From contig JAGAVH010000011.1 of NCBI GenBank assembly GCA_017942025.1, positions 1 through 60,252 on the forward strand: DNA of 60,252 bases. Reading direction: 5' to 3'. Source of the DNA: Ruminiclostridium sp. (GTDB lineage: Bacteria > Bacillota > Clostridia > Oscillospirales > Ruminococcaceae). The notes below the pieces were generated by a model. That model was not told where the DNA came from and searched no databases. It saw nothing but the letters and a program-made list of their open reading frames with translations. The translations under genes were made by a program, and so were the position numbers. Shown here one piece after another: positions 1-9,475 of this stretch (position 1 is its first letter; every line of letters starts with the position of its first letter).

Positions 1-140
1 CTTTCATTGAAGAGCTGAACGAATATATTTATTATTACAACAACGAAAGGATTTCTTCCAAACTAAAAATGAGCCCGGTGCAGTACCGAACTCATTTTCA
101 TGTTATTTAATTATTTTGTCTAAACTTTGGGGTTCACTTC
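1..140 (+). mobile_element. IS3-family (IS150-like) insertion sequence, right end only
   Basis: Positions 3-110 encode the last 35 residues of an IS3-family OrfB transposase: YIYYYNNERISSKLK followed by MSPVQYRT is the typical DDE transposase tail, ending in TAA at 108-110. The sequence TGTCTAAACTTTGGGGTTCA at 117-136 resembles the terminal inverted repeat of the IS150 group. The left part lies outside the window, so it cannot be said whether the copy is intact. It converges on recN. Confidence 0.75.
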
Positions 141-179
141 ATTAATCTTCTTCGGATTTCGTTTTTGTTTATAAGATTT

Positions 180-1847
180 TTAATGGCTGATTCTGTTCAG
201 CAATTCTTCTGCGTTTTCAAGTGAAATTTCACTATTTTCGTCACCTGAGATTATTCTTGCAATCTCACGCTTTCTTCCCTCGAAATCAAGAGCTTTTATA
301 TCGGTATATGTACGGTTTGCATCACTTGATTTACTGATGAGCAGATGTGTATCCGCCATTGCCGCTATCTGCGCAAGATGTGTTACACAGAGTATCTGAC
401 GTTTTCTACCGACCTCATACAGCTTTGTGCCTACCTTATGCGCAGCTCTTCCGCTTATACCCGTATCGATTTCATCAAATATCATAGTAGCTATATCGTC
501 GGTATCGGCAAGTACAGTCTTTATAGCGAGCATAATACGTGAAAGCTCACCGCCTGAGGCAATCTTGCTCATAGGTTTAAGCTCTTCGCCTTTATTTACC
601 GATATAAGCATTTCAACCATATCCATACCGTTTGTAGTTACCTTGTCCTGAGTTATATCAAAAACAAGGCGGATATCAGGCATATCAAGAAATGTCAGTT
701 CTTCGGATATTCTTGCAGCAAGCTCTTCTGCAGCTTTTTTTCTTTCTCTTGTAAGCTGTGCGCCGAGCTTTTTCAGCTTTTCACCGATTTCTCTTCTTTC
801 TTCCGAAAGCTTTTCAAGAATATCTTCACAATTATTTATTGTATATAATTCCTGTCGCCACTCTTCTGCTGTTTCGAGCAGTTGCGGAATATCCATCCTG
901 TACTTTCTTTTTATACGGAGAATATCACTGAGTCTTTCTTCATATTTTGAAAGAAGCTTTGCAGAGTCTTCGCTGTCGCTATCCAGCTTTGATGAAATTT
1001 CCGCTCTGATATCCTCTAAATCTACCAGCATATCGGATACACGTTTTTCAATGTCGTTAAATTCAGGTATTATATCACACAAGGAAGCTATATTCCCTCT
1101 TGCTCTCTGAAGAAGGGTATATGCCCCTGATTCATCATCATCGCCGGAAATTGACTGTACTGCGCCATAAAGATTATCTTCAATATATTCAGCATTTCTC
1201 AACTCGTCAATTTTTTTATTTACAGTTTCCTCTTCATCGGAGGAAAATTTATATTCGTCGATTTCAGTCAGACGTTCTGATAAAATATCAGCTCTTTCTA
1301 TCTGTTTTTTTGAATTGTCAGACACCTCTTTTATCTTTCTGGAAACAGAAGAAAACTCTTTGAATACTGATCTGTATTCCGCAAGAAGAGGTAAAAGACC
1401 TGCATAATTATCAAGGATTTCTCTTTGCTTATCGGTATTCATAAGTAACTGATTGTCATGCTGACCGTGAATATTGATAAGCTCTCCGGCAATTTCCTTT
1501 AATACGCTTACTGTCGCAATCCTACCGTTTATCCTTGCCGTACTCTTGCCATCGATAGTTATTTCTCTTTGTAAAAGAAGCTCTTCCTCTGCGGTAAAGC
1601 CGTATTCAATGAGTTTTGAAGCAACCCTTTCAGGGATATCATCAAAAAGTCCTGTAACAACCGATTTTTCCGCACCGAAACGGACTATATCCTTGCTTAC
1701 TCTTCCACCGAGTATGGCATTTATACCACCAATAAGGATACTTTTACCGGCACCTGTCTCACCGGTAAACACATTCATTTTATCTCCAAAGGTTATCGAC
1801 GCTTTTTCGATAACAGCAAGATTTTCAATAGATAATTCTCTCAGCAA
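180..1847 (-). CDS. recN: DNA repair protein RecN
   Basis: SMC-like ATPase that acts at double-strand breaks during recombinational repair. The 555 residues match the family length. The N-terminal Walker A is GETGAGKS (about residues 29-36), a coiled-coil middle follows, and the C-terminal half holds the ABC signature ASGGELSR and the Walker B region MIFDEIDTG. The start is TTG at 1847, supported by GGAGG 8 bases upstream and by the family N-terminus LRELSIENLAVI. It is the last gene of the minus-strand operon, 17 bases after argR, the usual argR-recN order in Firmicutes. Confidence 0.96.
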   Translation of the reverse strand: MLRELSIENLAVIEKASITFGDKMNVFTGETGAGKSILIGGINAILGGRVSKDIVRFGAEKSVVTGLFDDIPERVASKLIEYGFTAEEELLLQREITIDGKSTARINGRIATVSVLKEIAGELINIHGQHDNQLLMNTDKQREILDNYAGLLPLLAEYRSVFKEFSSVSRKIKEVSDNSKKQIERADILSERLTEIDEYKFSSDEEETVNKKIDELRNAEYIEDNLYGAVQSISGDDDESGAYTLLQRARGNIASLCDIIPEFNDIEKRVSDMLVDLEDIRAEISSKLDSDSEDSAKLLSKYEERLSDILRIKRKYRMDIPQLLETAEEWRQELYTINNCEDILEKLSEERREIGEKLKKLGAQLTRERKKAAEELAARISEELTFLDMPDIRLVFDITQDKVTTNGMDMVEMLISVNKGEELKPMSKIASGGELSRIMLAIKTVLADTDDIATMIFDEIDTGISGRAAHKVGTKLYEVGRKRQILCVTHLAQIAAMADTHLLISKSSDANRTYTDIKALDFEGRKREIARIISGDENSEISLENAEELLNRISH

Positions 1848-1864
1848 AACGCCGACCTCCTTTT

Positions 1865-2302
1865 TTATACTATTTCTTTTAGCTTTTTACAAAGCAGTTT
1901 TGCATCCGCTTCTGTCCGTGTAAGAACAAAAATAGTGTCATCACCTGCTATCGTTCCTACCACATATGAAAGATTCATCATATCTATACCTGCACAAGCC
2001 GCATTTGCGAGACCTGAATGACATCTTATAGAAACGATATTCATAGCATAATCTATAGAAACAACAGCTTCAGAAATAATGTTCTGAAATTTTATGGTGT
2101 GCACCTTACTCGCCTTTATATAACAGTTTACACCTGTTTCGCTGACTGCTTTTTCTATATTAAGCTCGTTTATATCACGGGACACCGTAGCCTGCGTTAC
2201 ATTGTATCCTCTCTCTTTAAGCAGATACAGGAGCATTTCCTGAGTTTCTATCTCGAAAGTAGATATAAGCTTTAATATCTCTGCCTGTCTTTTCTTTTTC
2301 AT
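1865..2302 (-). CDS. argR: Arginine repressor ArgR
   Basis: Arginine-dependent hexameric repressor of arginine biosynthesis and activator of catabolism. The 145 residues comprise an N-terminal winged helix (QATVSRDINELN, about 37-48) and a C-terminal arginine-binding oligomerisation domain with GTIAGDDTIFV (about 116-126). It starts at ATG, 11 bases after nadK. It lies between nadK and recN, so it is probably expressed with the whole operon. Confidence 0.95.
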   Translation of the reverse strand: MKKKRQAEILKLISTFEIETQEMLLYLLKERGYNVTQATVSRDINELNIEKAVSETGVNCYIKASKVHTIKFQNIISEAVVSIDYAMNIVSIRCHSGLANAACAGIDMMNLSYVVGTIAGDDTIFVLTRTEADAKLLCKKLKEIV

Positions 2303-2313
2303 AATCTGCCTCT

Positions 2314-3141
2314 CTATTTAAGCGGTGTCATAAGCTTATTATGTACAGCATTATAGAAGCCACCGCCGTCTATATCCACAAGCTTTAGCACAAGTGATGA
2401 TTTTCTTATTGTTACTATATCATTTTCGTTGAACGTGAGATCGTCATCTCCATCCACATTGAAGATTACTCCGCTTTTTTCATATCCTTTAAAAGTAACC
2501 GATATATCGCTGTCGGCAGAAAAAATCATAGGTCTTCCGAATAGCGAATGTGCACACAATGGTGTAAACTCAATACATCTCGCGTCGGGCGCAATTATCG
2601 GACCGCCTGCAGCCAGAGAATACGCTGTAGAACCTGTCGGTGTACTGAAAATTATACCATCAGCTCTTATTCTTGTTACCTCATATTCATCCACGTTAAC
2701 ACAGAACTCAGGCAGTTTTGCATATTTATTTTTCGTAAACACAACATCATTGACAGCAACGTATTCGCTATTGCTGTTGCTGTAGCTAACTTCAAGAAGC
2801 ATACGTTCTGTAACACTGTACTCGTGTGTTTTCAGGCGCTCCAGCTTATCTATATCGTTATATTCAAGAGTTGTCATAAAGCCGAGTCTGCCCGTGTTGA
2901 TGCCGAGCAACGGCTTATCATACCTGGCGGCATATCTACCCCATCTTATTATTGTGCCGTCACCGCCGATTGTAATAATGACATCACAGTCTGATATCAG
3001 TGCCTCAGCCTCAGGCGATACATCTCTGCTATCTGAAAAGCCTGCAATATCAAAACCAAGAGCCTTTATCTTTTCACAAACAGCTTCTACAGTTTCTCTG
3101 CTTTTTTCTTTTGATATATTAGCGCAGATGAATATATTCAT
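2314..3141 (-). CDS. nadK: NAD kinase
   Basis: Phosphorylates NAD to NADP in the cytosol. The family signature GGDGT is present in ITIGGDGTIIRWGR (about residues 57-70), and the second signature STPTGSTAYSLAAGG holds the NAD-binding residues. The 275-aa length is normal. A GGAGTG ribosome-binding site precedes the ATG. It is tightly linked to tlyA upstream (6-base gap) and argR downstream. Confidence 0.96.
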   Translation of the reverse strand: MNIFICANISKEKSRETVEAVCEKIKALGFDIAGFSDSRDVSPEAEALISDCDVIITIGGDGTIIRWGRYAARYDKPLLGINTGRLGFMTTLEYNDIDKLERLKTHEYSVTERMLLEVSYSNSNSEYVAVNDVVFTKNKYAKLPEFCVNVDEYEVTRIRADGIIFSTPTGSTAYSLAAGGPIIAPDARCIEFTPLCAHSLFGRPMIFSADSDISVTFKGYEKSGVIFNVDGDDDLTFNENDIVTIRKSSLVLKLVDIDGGGFYNAVHNKLMTPLK

Positions 3142-3147
3142 CGGATT

Positions 3148-3873
3148 TCACTCCTTTATAAGATAAATGAGATATTCTGTATTTCCATCGCCGCCGCTTA
3201 TAGGCGACACAGTAACTCCTGCACAGGAAAAGCCGCAGGATAATGCGAACTGCTTTATATCCTCACAGACTCTCATCCTTATCTTTTCTTCCTTTACGAT
3301 TCCTTTTTTGTTAAGATTTGATTTACCGGCTTCAAATTGCGGCTTAATCAGAGCAATCAGACTACCTGTTTCTTTCAGCAATCTGAAAGCGGTTGGTAAT
3401 ACAAGCTTCAAGGATATAAACGATACATCTATACTTATAAAATCGACAATCGGTATCTCGTTTGTTACATTACGGATATCTGTCTTTTCCATTGAAACCA
3501 CTCTTTTGTCGTTTCTGAGCTTCTGATCAAGCTGATCACTGCCAACATCCACGGCATATACCAGCTCAGCCCCATTCTGGAGCATACAATCAGTAAAACC
3601 TCCGGTTGATGCGCCTATGTCTATGCATTTCTTATTACTGAGATTGATTTTAAAATAATCTATGGCTTTTTCCAGCTTCAGACCGCCTCTGCCTACATAT
3701 TTCGGCATTTCTCCCGTTATTTCAATCGAGTCATCCTCCGAAACCATATAAGAAGGCTTTGTACAGACTTTTCCGTTTACGCTGACCTTGCCTTCTTTTA
3801 TCATCATAGCGGAAACACTTCTGCTCTTGACTATTTTATTGTCAGATAGATATAAATCAAGTCTTGTCTGCAT
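3148..3873 (-). CDS. tlyA: TlyA family rRNA 2'-O-methyltransferase / hemolysin-like protein
   Basis: The 241-aa protein has an N-terminal S4 RNA-binding domain (RLDLYLSDNKIVKSRSVSAM) and a FtsJ-like methyltransferase domain with the SAM motif DIGASTGGFTDC (about residues 86-97). In mycobacteria TlyA makes 2'-O-methylcytidine in 16S and 23S rRNA; the Firmicutes version (YqxC) is usually annotated by homology only. The neighbours dxs and nadK are the standard clostridial arrangement. ATG start, one base from the dxs stop. Confidence 0.93.
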   Translation of the reverse strand: MQTRLDLYLSDNKIVKSRSVSAMMIKEGKVSVNGKVCTKPSYMVSEDDSIEITGEMPKYVGRGGLKLEKAIDYFKINLSNKKCIDIGASTGGFTDCMLQNGAELVYAVDVGSDQLDQKLRNDKRVVSMEKTDIRNVTNEIPIVDFISIDVSFISLKLVLPTAFRLLKETGSLIALIKPQFEAGKSNLNKKGIVKEEKIRMRVCEDIKQFALSCGFSCAGVTVSPISGGDGNTEYLIYLIKE

Positions 3874-3874
3874 T

Positions 3875-5671
3875 TTATTCTCCGACTATATTCTTCATTC
3901 CGTCATAATCCAGTTCTGCCTTTTTCAGCTGATTAGCTACTGTATTATGAGCTATAAAGCCATTGACGGCAGTAATTTTCGCTTTACCTTTATATCCTCT
4001 GTGCATAAGAAGCGAGCATATTTTTTCAGATATCGAGCCACTTTTGTAAGCCTCTTCAAAGAAGTATATCTCTTCATAGCCGTAAAGAATATCAATTATC
4101 TTATCTTCTATAGGGAATATTTTTACTGCCTGCAGAATATCCACCTTATCAGATAAAAGAAGTGCGTTTGCTGTTATTCTGCCATAGGTAAAAATTATCT
4201 TTTTATTGCCGTTTGAAATATGCCTGTAGCTGTAATATTCCTTTGCACCGCTGTCATAGAACGCCGCACCTCTCGGATAACGGAGCGCAACAACACCATC
4301 CTCCTCATATAGTGCCTTCTTCAGGCAAAAGGAAAGTTCTTTGTTATCTGAAGGAGAATAGATTGTCATATCAGGAACGGTTGAAAGCATAGGCACATCA
4401 AACATTCCGTGATGTGTTTCTCCGTCCTCCCCTACAAACCCTGCTCTGTCAACAGCTAACACAATATGCTTTTTTTCTATAGAACAATCGTGGATAAGCT
4501 GGTCATAGCTTCGCTGAAGGAAAGAAGAATAAACCGCAAAAACAGGCAGTTTACCACCACTTGCAAGTCCTGCAGAAAAGGTTACTGCGTGTTCTTCTGC
4601 GATACCTACATCAAAAAATCTTTCAGGAAATTCCTTGTAAAAATACTGTAATCCGGTACCGTATTTCATAGCGGCGGTTATGGTACAGATATTTTTATCA
4701 GTACGGGAAATATTGCACAGCTCTCTGCCAAAGGCCTCTGTGAAAGTAACGGTATCAGACGATGAGGAGTTAACGGGAGATAATCCATGATATTCACCTG
4801 AATTTTCCTCTGCAGGGGCATACCCCTTACCCTTTTTTGTATATACGTGAACCAGGCAGGGTTTTTTCATCATTTTAGCAACTGTTAAAGCTTCTGTAAG
4901 TTCCTCAATATTATGACCATCTATAGGCCCGATGTATTTGAAACCGAGATTTTCAAAAAGATTGCTCTGATATAATGCAAACTTTAACATTCTCTTTGTA
5001 TTTCTTGCTGCACTACCGAGTGTTTTACCGATAATGGGCGTGTTTTCGAGAATGTTTTTTACCGAATCCTTTGTTTTATAATATTTCTGCGTAGACTTCA
5101 GCTGTGCAAGGTATAAAGCAAGCGCACCTGTATTCTTAGAGATAGACATTTCGTTTTCATTAAGAACTACCACTAAGTTACAATCTGTTTTACCTGCATT
5201 ATTAAGACCTTCGTAGGCTTCTCCGCCGGTAAGTGCGCCATCACCGATAACCGCTACAACGCTGTGATCATCGCCATCAAGCTCCATAGCCTTTGCTATA
5301 CCAAGAGCAGAAGATATGGAAATACTGCTGTGTCCGCCTATAAAGCTGTCGTGTTCAGATTCAGCGTTTTTCGGAAAACCTGATATACCATCCCCTGTAC
5401 GGATTGTGTTCAGCTTTCTGGCTCTGCCTGTAATTATTTTATGGGTATACGCCTGGTGTCCGACATCAAACACAAATTTATCCTTCGGCGTATCGAAAAC
5501 CGTATGCATCGCTACAATAAGCTCAACCGTACCCAAATTGGATGCCAGATGACCTCCTGTATTGGTTACGGTTTTTACTAAAAGATGTCTTATTTCAGAG
5601 CAAAGAATCTTCCTTTGCTCCATATTGAGCTTTTTTATGTAGTCTGCCGAGATATTATTCTTTAATAACAA
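3875..5671 (-). CDS. dxs: 1-deoxy-D-xylulose-5-phosphate synthase
   Basis: Thiamine-diphosphate enzyme that condenses pyruvate and glyceraldehyde-3-phosphate, the first step of the MEP isoprenoid pathway. The 598 residues include the TPP motif GDGALTGGEAYEGLNNAG (about 142-159), the transketolase pyrimidine domain (GIAEEHAVTFSAG) and a C-terminal transketolase domain. The start is TTG at 5671 with AGGAGA about 8 bases upstream. It sits downstream of ispA in the same operon, which places the first pathway step and prenyl chain elongation together. Confidence 0.97.
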   Translation of the reverse strand: MLLKNNISADYIKKLNMEQRKILCSEIRHLLVKTVTNTGGHLASNLGTVELIVAMHTVFDTPKDKFVFDVGHQAYTHKIITGRARKLNTIRTGDGISGFPKNAESEHDSFIGGHSSISISSALGIAKAMELDGDDHSVVAVIGDGALTGGEAYEGLNNAGKTDCNLVVVLNENEMSISKNTGALALYLAQLKSTQKYYKTKDSVKNILENTPIIGKTLGSAARNTKRMLKFALYQSNLFENLGFKYIGPIDGHNIEELTEALTVAKMMKKPCLVHVYTKKGKGYAPAEENSGEYHGLSPVNSSSSDTVTFTEAFGRELCNISRTDKNICTITAAMKYGTGLQYFYKEFPERFFDVGIAEEHAVTFSAGLASGGKLPVFAVYSSFLQRSYDQLIHDCSIEKKHIVLAVDRAGFVGEDGETHHGMFDVPMLSTVPDMTIYSPSDNKELSFCLKKALYEEDGVVALRYPRGAAFYDSGAKEYYSYRHISNGNKKIIFTYGRITANALLLSDKVDILQAVKIFPIEDKIIDILYGYEEIYFFEEAYKSGSISEKICSLLMHRGYKGKAKITAVNGFIAHNTVANQLKKAELDYDGMKNIVGE

Positions 5672-5699
5672 TACAAAATTCTCCTGATAAATAATAACC

Positions 5700-6200
5700 T
5701 TAAACTACAACTATCGGCATTGCCATTGAAACGAGTATTCCAAGCAACGCTCCGCAAAGTACCTCTAGGGGTGTGTGTCCCAGATATTCCTTCAGGTCCT
5801 TTGTTTCTTCTGAATTTCTGTCGACGAAATCATCAACGCCATCATCGAATTTATCCATATACTCTTCGTCGAGGTCGTTAACAACTCTGCGAAGTCTGTT
5901 TATCTCTCTTGCGTGAAGTCCTGCCGCTCTTCTGACGCCCATTGCATCATACATAACAACTATTGCCAGAATCATCGCCAAAGCGAATTCTACCGAGCAT
6001 ATTCCGCATACTCTGCAGGTTGCCATTGCCGTTGAGCATACGCAAGCCGAGTGAGCGGACGGCATACCACCTGCACCTGTAAGTCTTTCTGCACGGAACT
6101 CCTTTGTCGTTATCGCATGCAGTATAGTTTTAATTATCTGTGCAAGCAACCAGCTTAGCACTGCAATCACCAGAACTACATTTATCTGATCTGTTCTCAT
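5700..6200 (-). CDS. Divergent PAP2 family protein (DUF212, YuiD-like)
   Basis: A small integral membrane protein of 166 aa with hydrophobic segments near residues 7-25, 60-85 and 145-166. The motifs GGMPSAHSA and YDAMGVRRAAG are the DUF212/YuiD signatures, which resemble the PAP2 phosphatase core (PSxH and a later Arg). Placed between ispA and dxs, it may act on a prenyl phosphate; that substrate is inferred from position only. Confidence 0.9.
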   Translation of the reverse strand: MRTDQINVVLVIAVLSWLLAQIIKTILHAITTKEFRAERLTGAGGMPSAHSACVCSTAMATCRVCGICSVEFALAMILAIVVMYDAMGVRRAAGLHAREINRLRRVVNDLDEEYMDKFDDGVDDFVDRNSEETKDLKEYLGHTPLEVLCGALLGILVSMAMPIVVV

Positions 6201-6207
6201 ATATTAC

Positions 6208-7116
6208 CTACTTTTTTCTTCCGAGTAATTTATTTGTTAAAGCTTTAAGGAACTCATTTTCGCTGAAGCTTTCAAGTGATACCATCGCTTTTTCAGTATA
6301 TTCTTCTGCAAGTTTCTTTGCGTTTTCGAGTCCGACAAGCGTAACTGTCGTATTTTTATTCTGTTTTTCGTCACTTCCGACAGGCTTTCCGAGAGTTTCC
6401 TTATCGGATGTAACATCAAGTATATCGTCTATTATCTGAAATGCAAGGCCTAAGCTGTAGGCATAATCATAAGCTGATGATTTCTTGTCGCTGTCCGCAC
6501 CTGCCGCTGTACATCCCATAAGGCTTGCCGCAATAATAAGCTGAGAGGTTTTATAGGAATACATTTTCAAAAGAAGCTGTGTATCTGTTATATCTCCGCT
6601 TATATCAAGGACCTGTCCACCTGTCATTTTGTATGAACAGTCGCTGAGGATGTCGATCATTGCCTTTACCCTTGACGGTTCCAGACCTGAAGAAGCAAGA
6701 ACACCGAACGCCTTTATAGTAAGTGCATCGCCTGCAAGCAATGCAATCGCTTCGCCGTATGCCTTGTGACAACTGGGCTTACCTCTTCTCATATCATCAT
6801 CATCCATACAAGGTAAATCGTCATGGATGAGTGAAAATGTGTGTATCATCTCTATTGCTAGCGCCGCAGGAGTTGCATCTGTTATATTTCCTCCACAGAC
6901 TCTGCAAAACTCATAAGCGAGCATAGGTCTTATTCTTTTCCCGCCTGCAGAAAGGCTGTACGCTGACGCCTCCGACAGGACTTTATACTCATAGCTATCC
7001 TTGTTAAGCCCGGATATATATTTCTCCAGCTCATTTTCAAAATACGTCGTATAAAAATCTGCCATATCCTGATAAGACGTATCAGGTGCGGGATAGCCGT
7101 TTTTTAAAATATCCAT
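6208..7116 (-). CDS. ispA: Polyprenyl synthetase (farnesyl/geranylgeranyl diphosphate synthase)
   Basis: Adds isopentenyl diphosphate units to allylic diphosphates. The first aspartate-rich motif is DDLPCMDDDD (about residues 97-106) and the second is DDILD. GGKRIRPML near residue 58 is the diphosphate-binding region. The 302 aa fit the short-chain farnesyl-type class. It lies between xseB and the DUF212 gene, as in many Firmicutes. Exact product length cannot be read from the sequence. Confidence 0.95.
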   Translation of the reverse strand: MDILKNGYPAPDTSYQDMADFYTTYFENELEKYISGLNKDSYEYKVLSEASAYSLSAGGKRIRPMLAYEFCRVCGGNITDATPAALAIEMIHTFSLIHDDLPCMDDDDMRRGKPSCHKAYGEAIALLAGDALTIKAFGVLASSGLEPSRVKAMIDILSDCSYKMTGGQVLDISGDITDTQLLLKMYSYKTSQLIIAASLMGCTAAGADSDKKSSAYDYAYSLGLAFQIIDDILDVTSDKETLGKPVGSDEKQNKNTTVTLVGLENAKKLAEEYTEKAMVSLESFSENEFLKALTNKLLGRKK

Positions 7117-7148
7117 CTGTCTGATGCCCTTTCCGTTACCGACGATTA

Positions 7149-7325
7149 TCAGATTTCATCGAAATTCTGAACGGTAAGCTTTGCATCTGCTATATACTTT
7201 CTGCAAAACGCCACCAGTTCAACAGCCTCTTTATAAAATTTCATCGAATTATCAAGAGTTATATCAGGCTTTTCCATTTCTGCTGATATTTCATCAAGTC
7301 GCTTCATAGCATTCTCAAAACTCAT
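7149..7325 (-). CDS. xseB: Exodeoxyribonuclease VII small subunit
   Basis: Reading the minus strand from ATG at 7325 gives 58 residues beginning MSFENAMKRLDEISAEME and ending at TGA 7149-7151. This is the canonical XseB pattern: FExxmxxLeeI followed by an amphipathic helix with the family's ItLdnSmkfYkEa-type segment. Several copies form the stalk on XseA. The gap to the xseA stop is 3 bases. Confidence 0.93.
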   Translation of the reverse strand: MSFENAMKRLDEISAEMEKPDITLDNSMKFYKEAVELVAFCRKYIADAKLTVQNFDEI

Positions 7326-7328
7326 TAT

Positions 7329-8537
7329 TTATTCCTCTTTTTTTGTAATTTCCCGAACGGTAGCATAGAAGGCGCCATCCTTCAATGTAACCGAAATTAT
7401 ATCATTCTCTTTAAGGTCTTTTACCGAATTGATTATTTTTCCTTCTTTTTCTGCAAATGAATATCCCCTGCTAAGTACAGTAAGCGGATTCAGTGCAGAT
7501 ATATAATCAGCCTTGTTTTGGAGCAGAGCCTCATATCTGTTTATACATCCTAATGCAGAGGAATGTATATTCTTCGAAATAAGCTCGAGCTCTCTGCAAT
7601 AGGAGTCCAGCTTTTTCCCCGGCGTAAGAGCTGTTATATGTTTTTCGATATTATCAAGCCTCACATCGAGTTCTTCAAAGCGATACAGTAATGTGCCTCT
7701 TATAAAATCGAAGCTTGAATCTATCCCTGCAATAATATCACCTATAGGCGTCGGTGTAACAAGCTCCGCCGCCGCTGATGGTGTTGGTGCTCTTTTATCC
7801 GCAACATAATCCGAAATTGTGGTATCAGTTTCATGCCCTACCGCCGAAACCGTAGGAATACGGCTTTTAAACAGTGCCTTGGCATATTCCACATCGTTGA
7901 AGGCAGATAGGTCTTCCGCACTTCCGCCGCCTCTGCCGATGATTATAACATCTGCATCGGTACTCTGTGCAGCTTCAATTCCCCTTATCAGCGACTCAGG
8001 TGCTGTAGCGCCCTGTACTGTAACAGGAATAACAACAACATCCAATATAGGAAGTCGGCGTGACAGAATATTAAGCATATCCTGGAGTGCCGCACCCTTT
8101 ATTGCTGTTATAATGCACACCTTACGCGGGATAGCCGGAAGCTCTCTTTTCTGTGAAAAATATCCTTCCTTTTCCAGCGTCTGCTTTGCCTGCTGAAAGG
8201 CAAGGAACATTTCGCCCACACCCTGCGGCATTATCTCCGTTACATAAAGCTGGTTTGCGCCATCTTTTTCATATACGCCCACACCACCATGAATAAGGAC
8301 ACTCATACCGCTGTATGGCATAAAACCCAGTTTTGCGGCATAGCCCGAAAACATAACGCATTTTATCGATGCGGATTCGTCCTTTAATGTAAAATATATA
8401 TGTCCCGAAGCCTGATGTAATGTAAAATTAGATATCTCGCCGTTTACATACACATCATTAAGAGCCTTATCGCCTTTTACGATCGTAGCAAGGCGACGAT
8501 TTATCTGAGATACTGTAACCGTAAAAATATCAGGCAT
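7329..8537 (-). CDS. xseA: Exodeoxyribonuclease VII large subunit
   Basis: Catalytic subunit of the single-strand exonuclease. The 402 aa comprise an N-terminal OB fold (about 1-100, with GEISNFTLHQASGHIYFTLKD), then the nuclease domain with GRGGGSAEDLSAFND and SAVGHETDTTISDYVADKRAPTPSAAAE-type residues (about 200-255), and a coiled coil. The start overlaps the nusB end by 8 bases, suggesting translational coupling. Confidence 0.96.
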   Translation of the reverse strand: MPDIFTVTVSQINRRLATIVKGDKALNDVYVNGEISNFTLHQASGHIYFTLKDESASIKCVMFSGYAAKLGFMPYSGMSVLIHGGVGVYEKDGANQLYVTEIMPQGVGEMFLAFQQAKQTLEKEGYFSQKRELPAIPRKVCIITAIKGAALQDMLNILSRRLPILDVVVIPVTVQGATAPESLIRGIEAAQSTDADVIIIGRGGGSAEDLSAFNDVEYAKALFKSRIPTVSAVGHETDTTISDYVADKRAPTPSAAAELVTPTPIGDIIAGIDSSFDFIRGTLLYRFEELDVRLDNIEKHITALTPGKKLDSYCRELELISKNIHSSALGCINRYEALLQNKADYISALNPLTVLSRGYSFAEKEGKIINSVKDLKENDIISVTLKDGAFYATVREITKKEE

Positions 8538-8949
8538 TTTTATTCTTTTCCTTGTAATATGCGTTGAGCACTCCGTTTATAAATCCTACATCATTCTTTT
8601 CTGCATATTCCTTGGAAAACTCGATTGCCTCGTTTATCGCCACCTTATCAGGAACATTATCGCAGTATTTCATTTCATATATAGCAATTTTCATTATTAC
8701 CATATTTATAACTGAAATTCTGTCAACTGTTCTTGATGGTGAATAACCCGAAATTATCGCTGTAAGCTCCTCATCGTGTTCCATAACACCGTTTACGAGC
8801 TTTATGGAGTCCTTTGTATGCATAAGCTCAAAGGTTTCTTCGCAATCTTCTATTATTTCTTCAAGCGTGCCTGAATTGAGCTGCATCTGGAAAAGAATAA
8901 GAAGTGCAGCCTCACGCATTTCATGTCTGGTAAGTTTTTTGTCGTTCAT
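8530..8949 (-). CDS. nusB: Transcription antitermination factor NusB
   Basis: All-helical RNA-binding protein of the rRNA antitermination complex. The 139 aa contain RHEMREAALLILFQMQ at the N-terminus and the C-terminal signature KVAINEAIEFSKEY followed by FINGVLNAYY. Its neighbours (Asp23/YqhY-like gene upstream, xseA downstream) match the Bacillus and Clostridium order. Confidence 0.95.
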   Translation of the reverse strand: MNDKKLTRHEMREAALLILFQMQLNSGTLEEIIEDCEETFELMHTKDSIKLVNGVMEHDEELTAIISGYSPSRTVDRISVINMVIMKIAIYEMKYCDNVPDKVAINEAIEFSKEYAEKNDVGFINGVLNAYYKEKNKNA

Positions 8950-8972
8950 TGATATTTATATTCCTTGAAATT

Positions 8973-9335
8973 TTATTCAGTTGCTTCACTGAGCATAATA
9001 TCCACTATCTTAACGTTAACCTTGGATACAGCTACATTTGCCATATTCTGAATAGCAGACTTTATACTTTTCTGTACAGCCTGTGCAACCGAGCTTGCCT
9101 TATGACCCTGAAGAACAACTATGCTGACTGTTATCTCAACCGCATCATTTTTAAGGACAACCTTTACAGGAGAATAGAATTTGCCTGCAATCTGTACAAG
9201 CTTATCGCTTGTAATCAGACGTTCGCCTTCTGCAGCAACGCCCTTTATCTCGGTAGCGGCAACTTCTGCTATTTTGACCAGAACCTCATTGGAAATCTTA
9301 AGACTTGCGCTTGAACGTGTAATCTTGTCTGTCAT
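8973..9335 (-). CDS. Asp23/Gls24 family envelope-stress protein (YqhY-like)
   Basis: A 120-aa Asp23/Gls24 domain protein: LKISNEVLVKIAEVAATEIKGV is the usual opening and VQKSIKSAIQNM the conserved helix. A longer reading frame begins at 9395, but the start at ATG 9335 fits the family and has GAAAGGG upstream. It leads the nusB operon just below a clear promoter. In B. subtilis the paralogue YqhY sits beside nusB and affects acetyl-CoA carboxylase; a similar role here is inference. Confidence 0.92.
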   Translation of the reverse strand: MTDKITRSSASLKISNEVLVKIAEVAATEIKGVAAEGERLITSDKLVQIAGKFYSPVKVVLKNDAVEITVSIVVLQGHKASSVAQAVQKSIKSAIQNMANVAVSKVNVKIVDIMLSEATE

Positions 9336-9430
9336 AATATTGATACCCTTTCTGATTCTATAATCCGTATTGCGCAAAACACCCGGATATTGCAATTCTT
9401 ATATTTTGCTACAATACAGCCATTATAGTA

Positions 9431-9459
9431 ATTATACACCAAAAAAGTATAAAATACAA
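9431..9459 (-). promoter_or_regulatory. Sigma-A promoter of the asp23-nusB-recN operon
   Basis: On the minus strand, TTGTAT (9459-9454), a 17-base spacer and TATAAT (9436-9431). It lies about 100 bases upstream of the Asp23 start and is the only strong promoter I see for the long operon running to recN. Confidence 0.75.
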
Positions 9460-9475
9460 GTGGTAACGGAATATT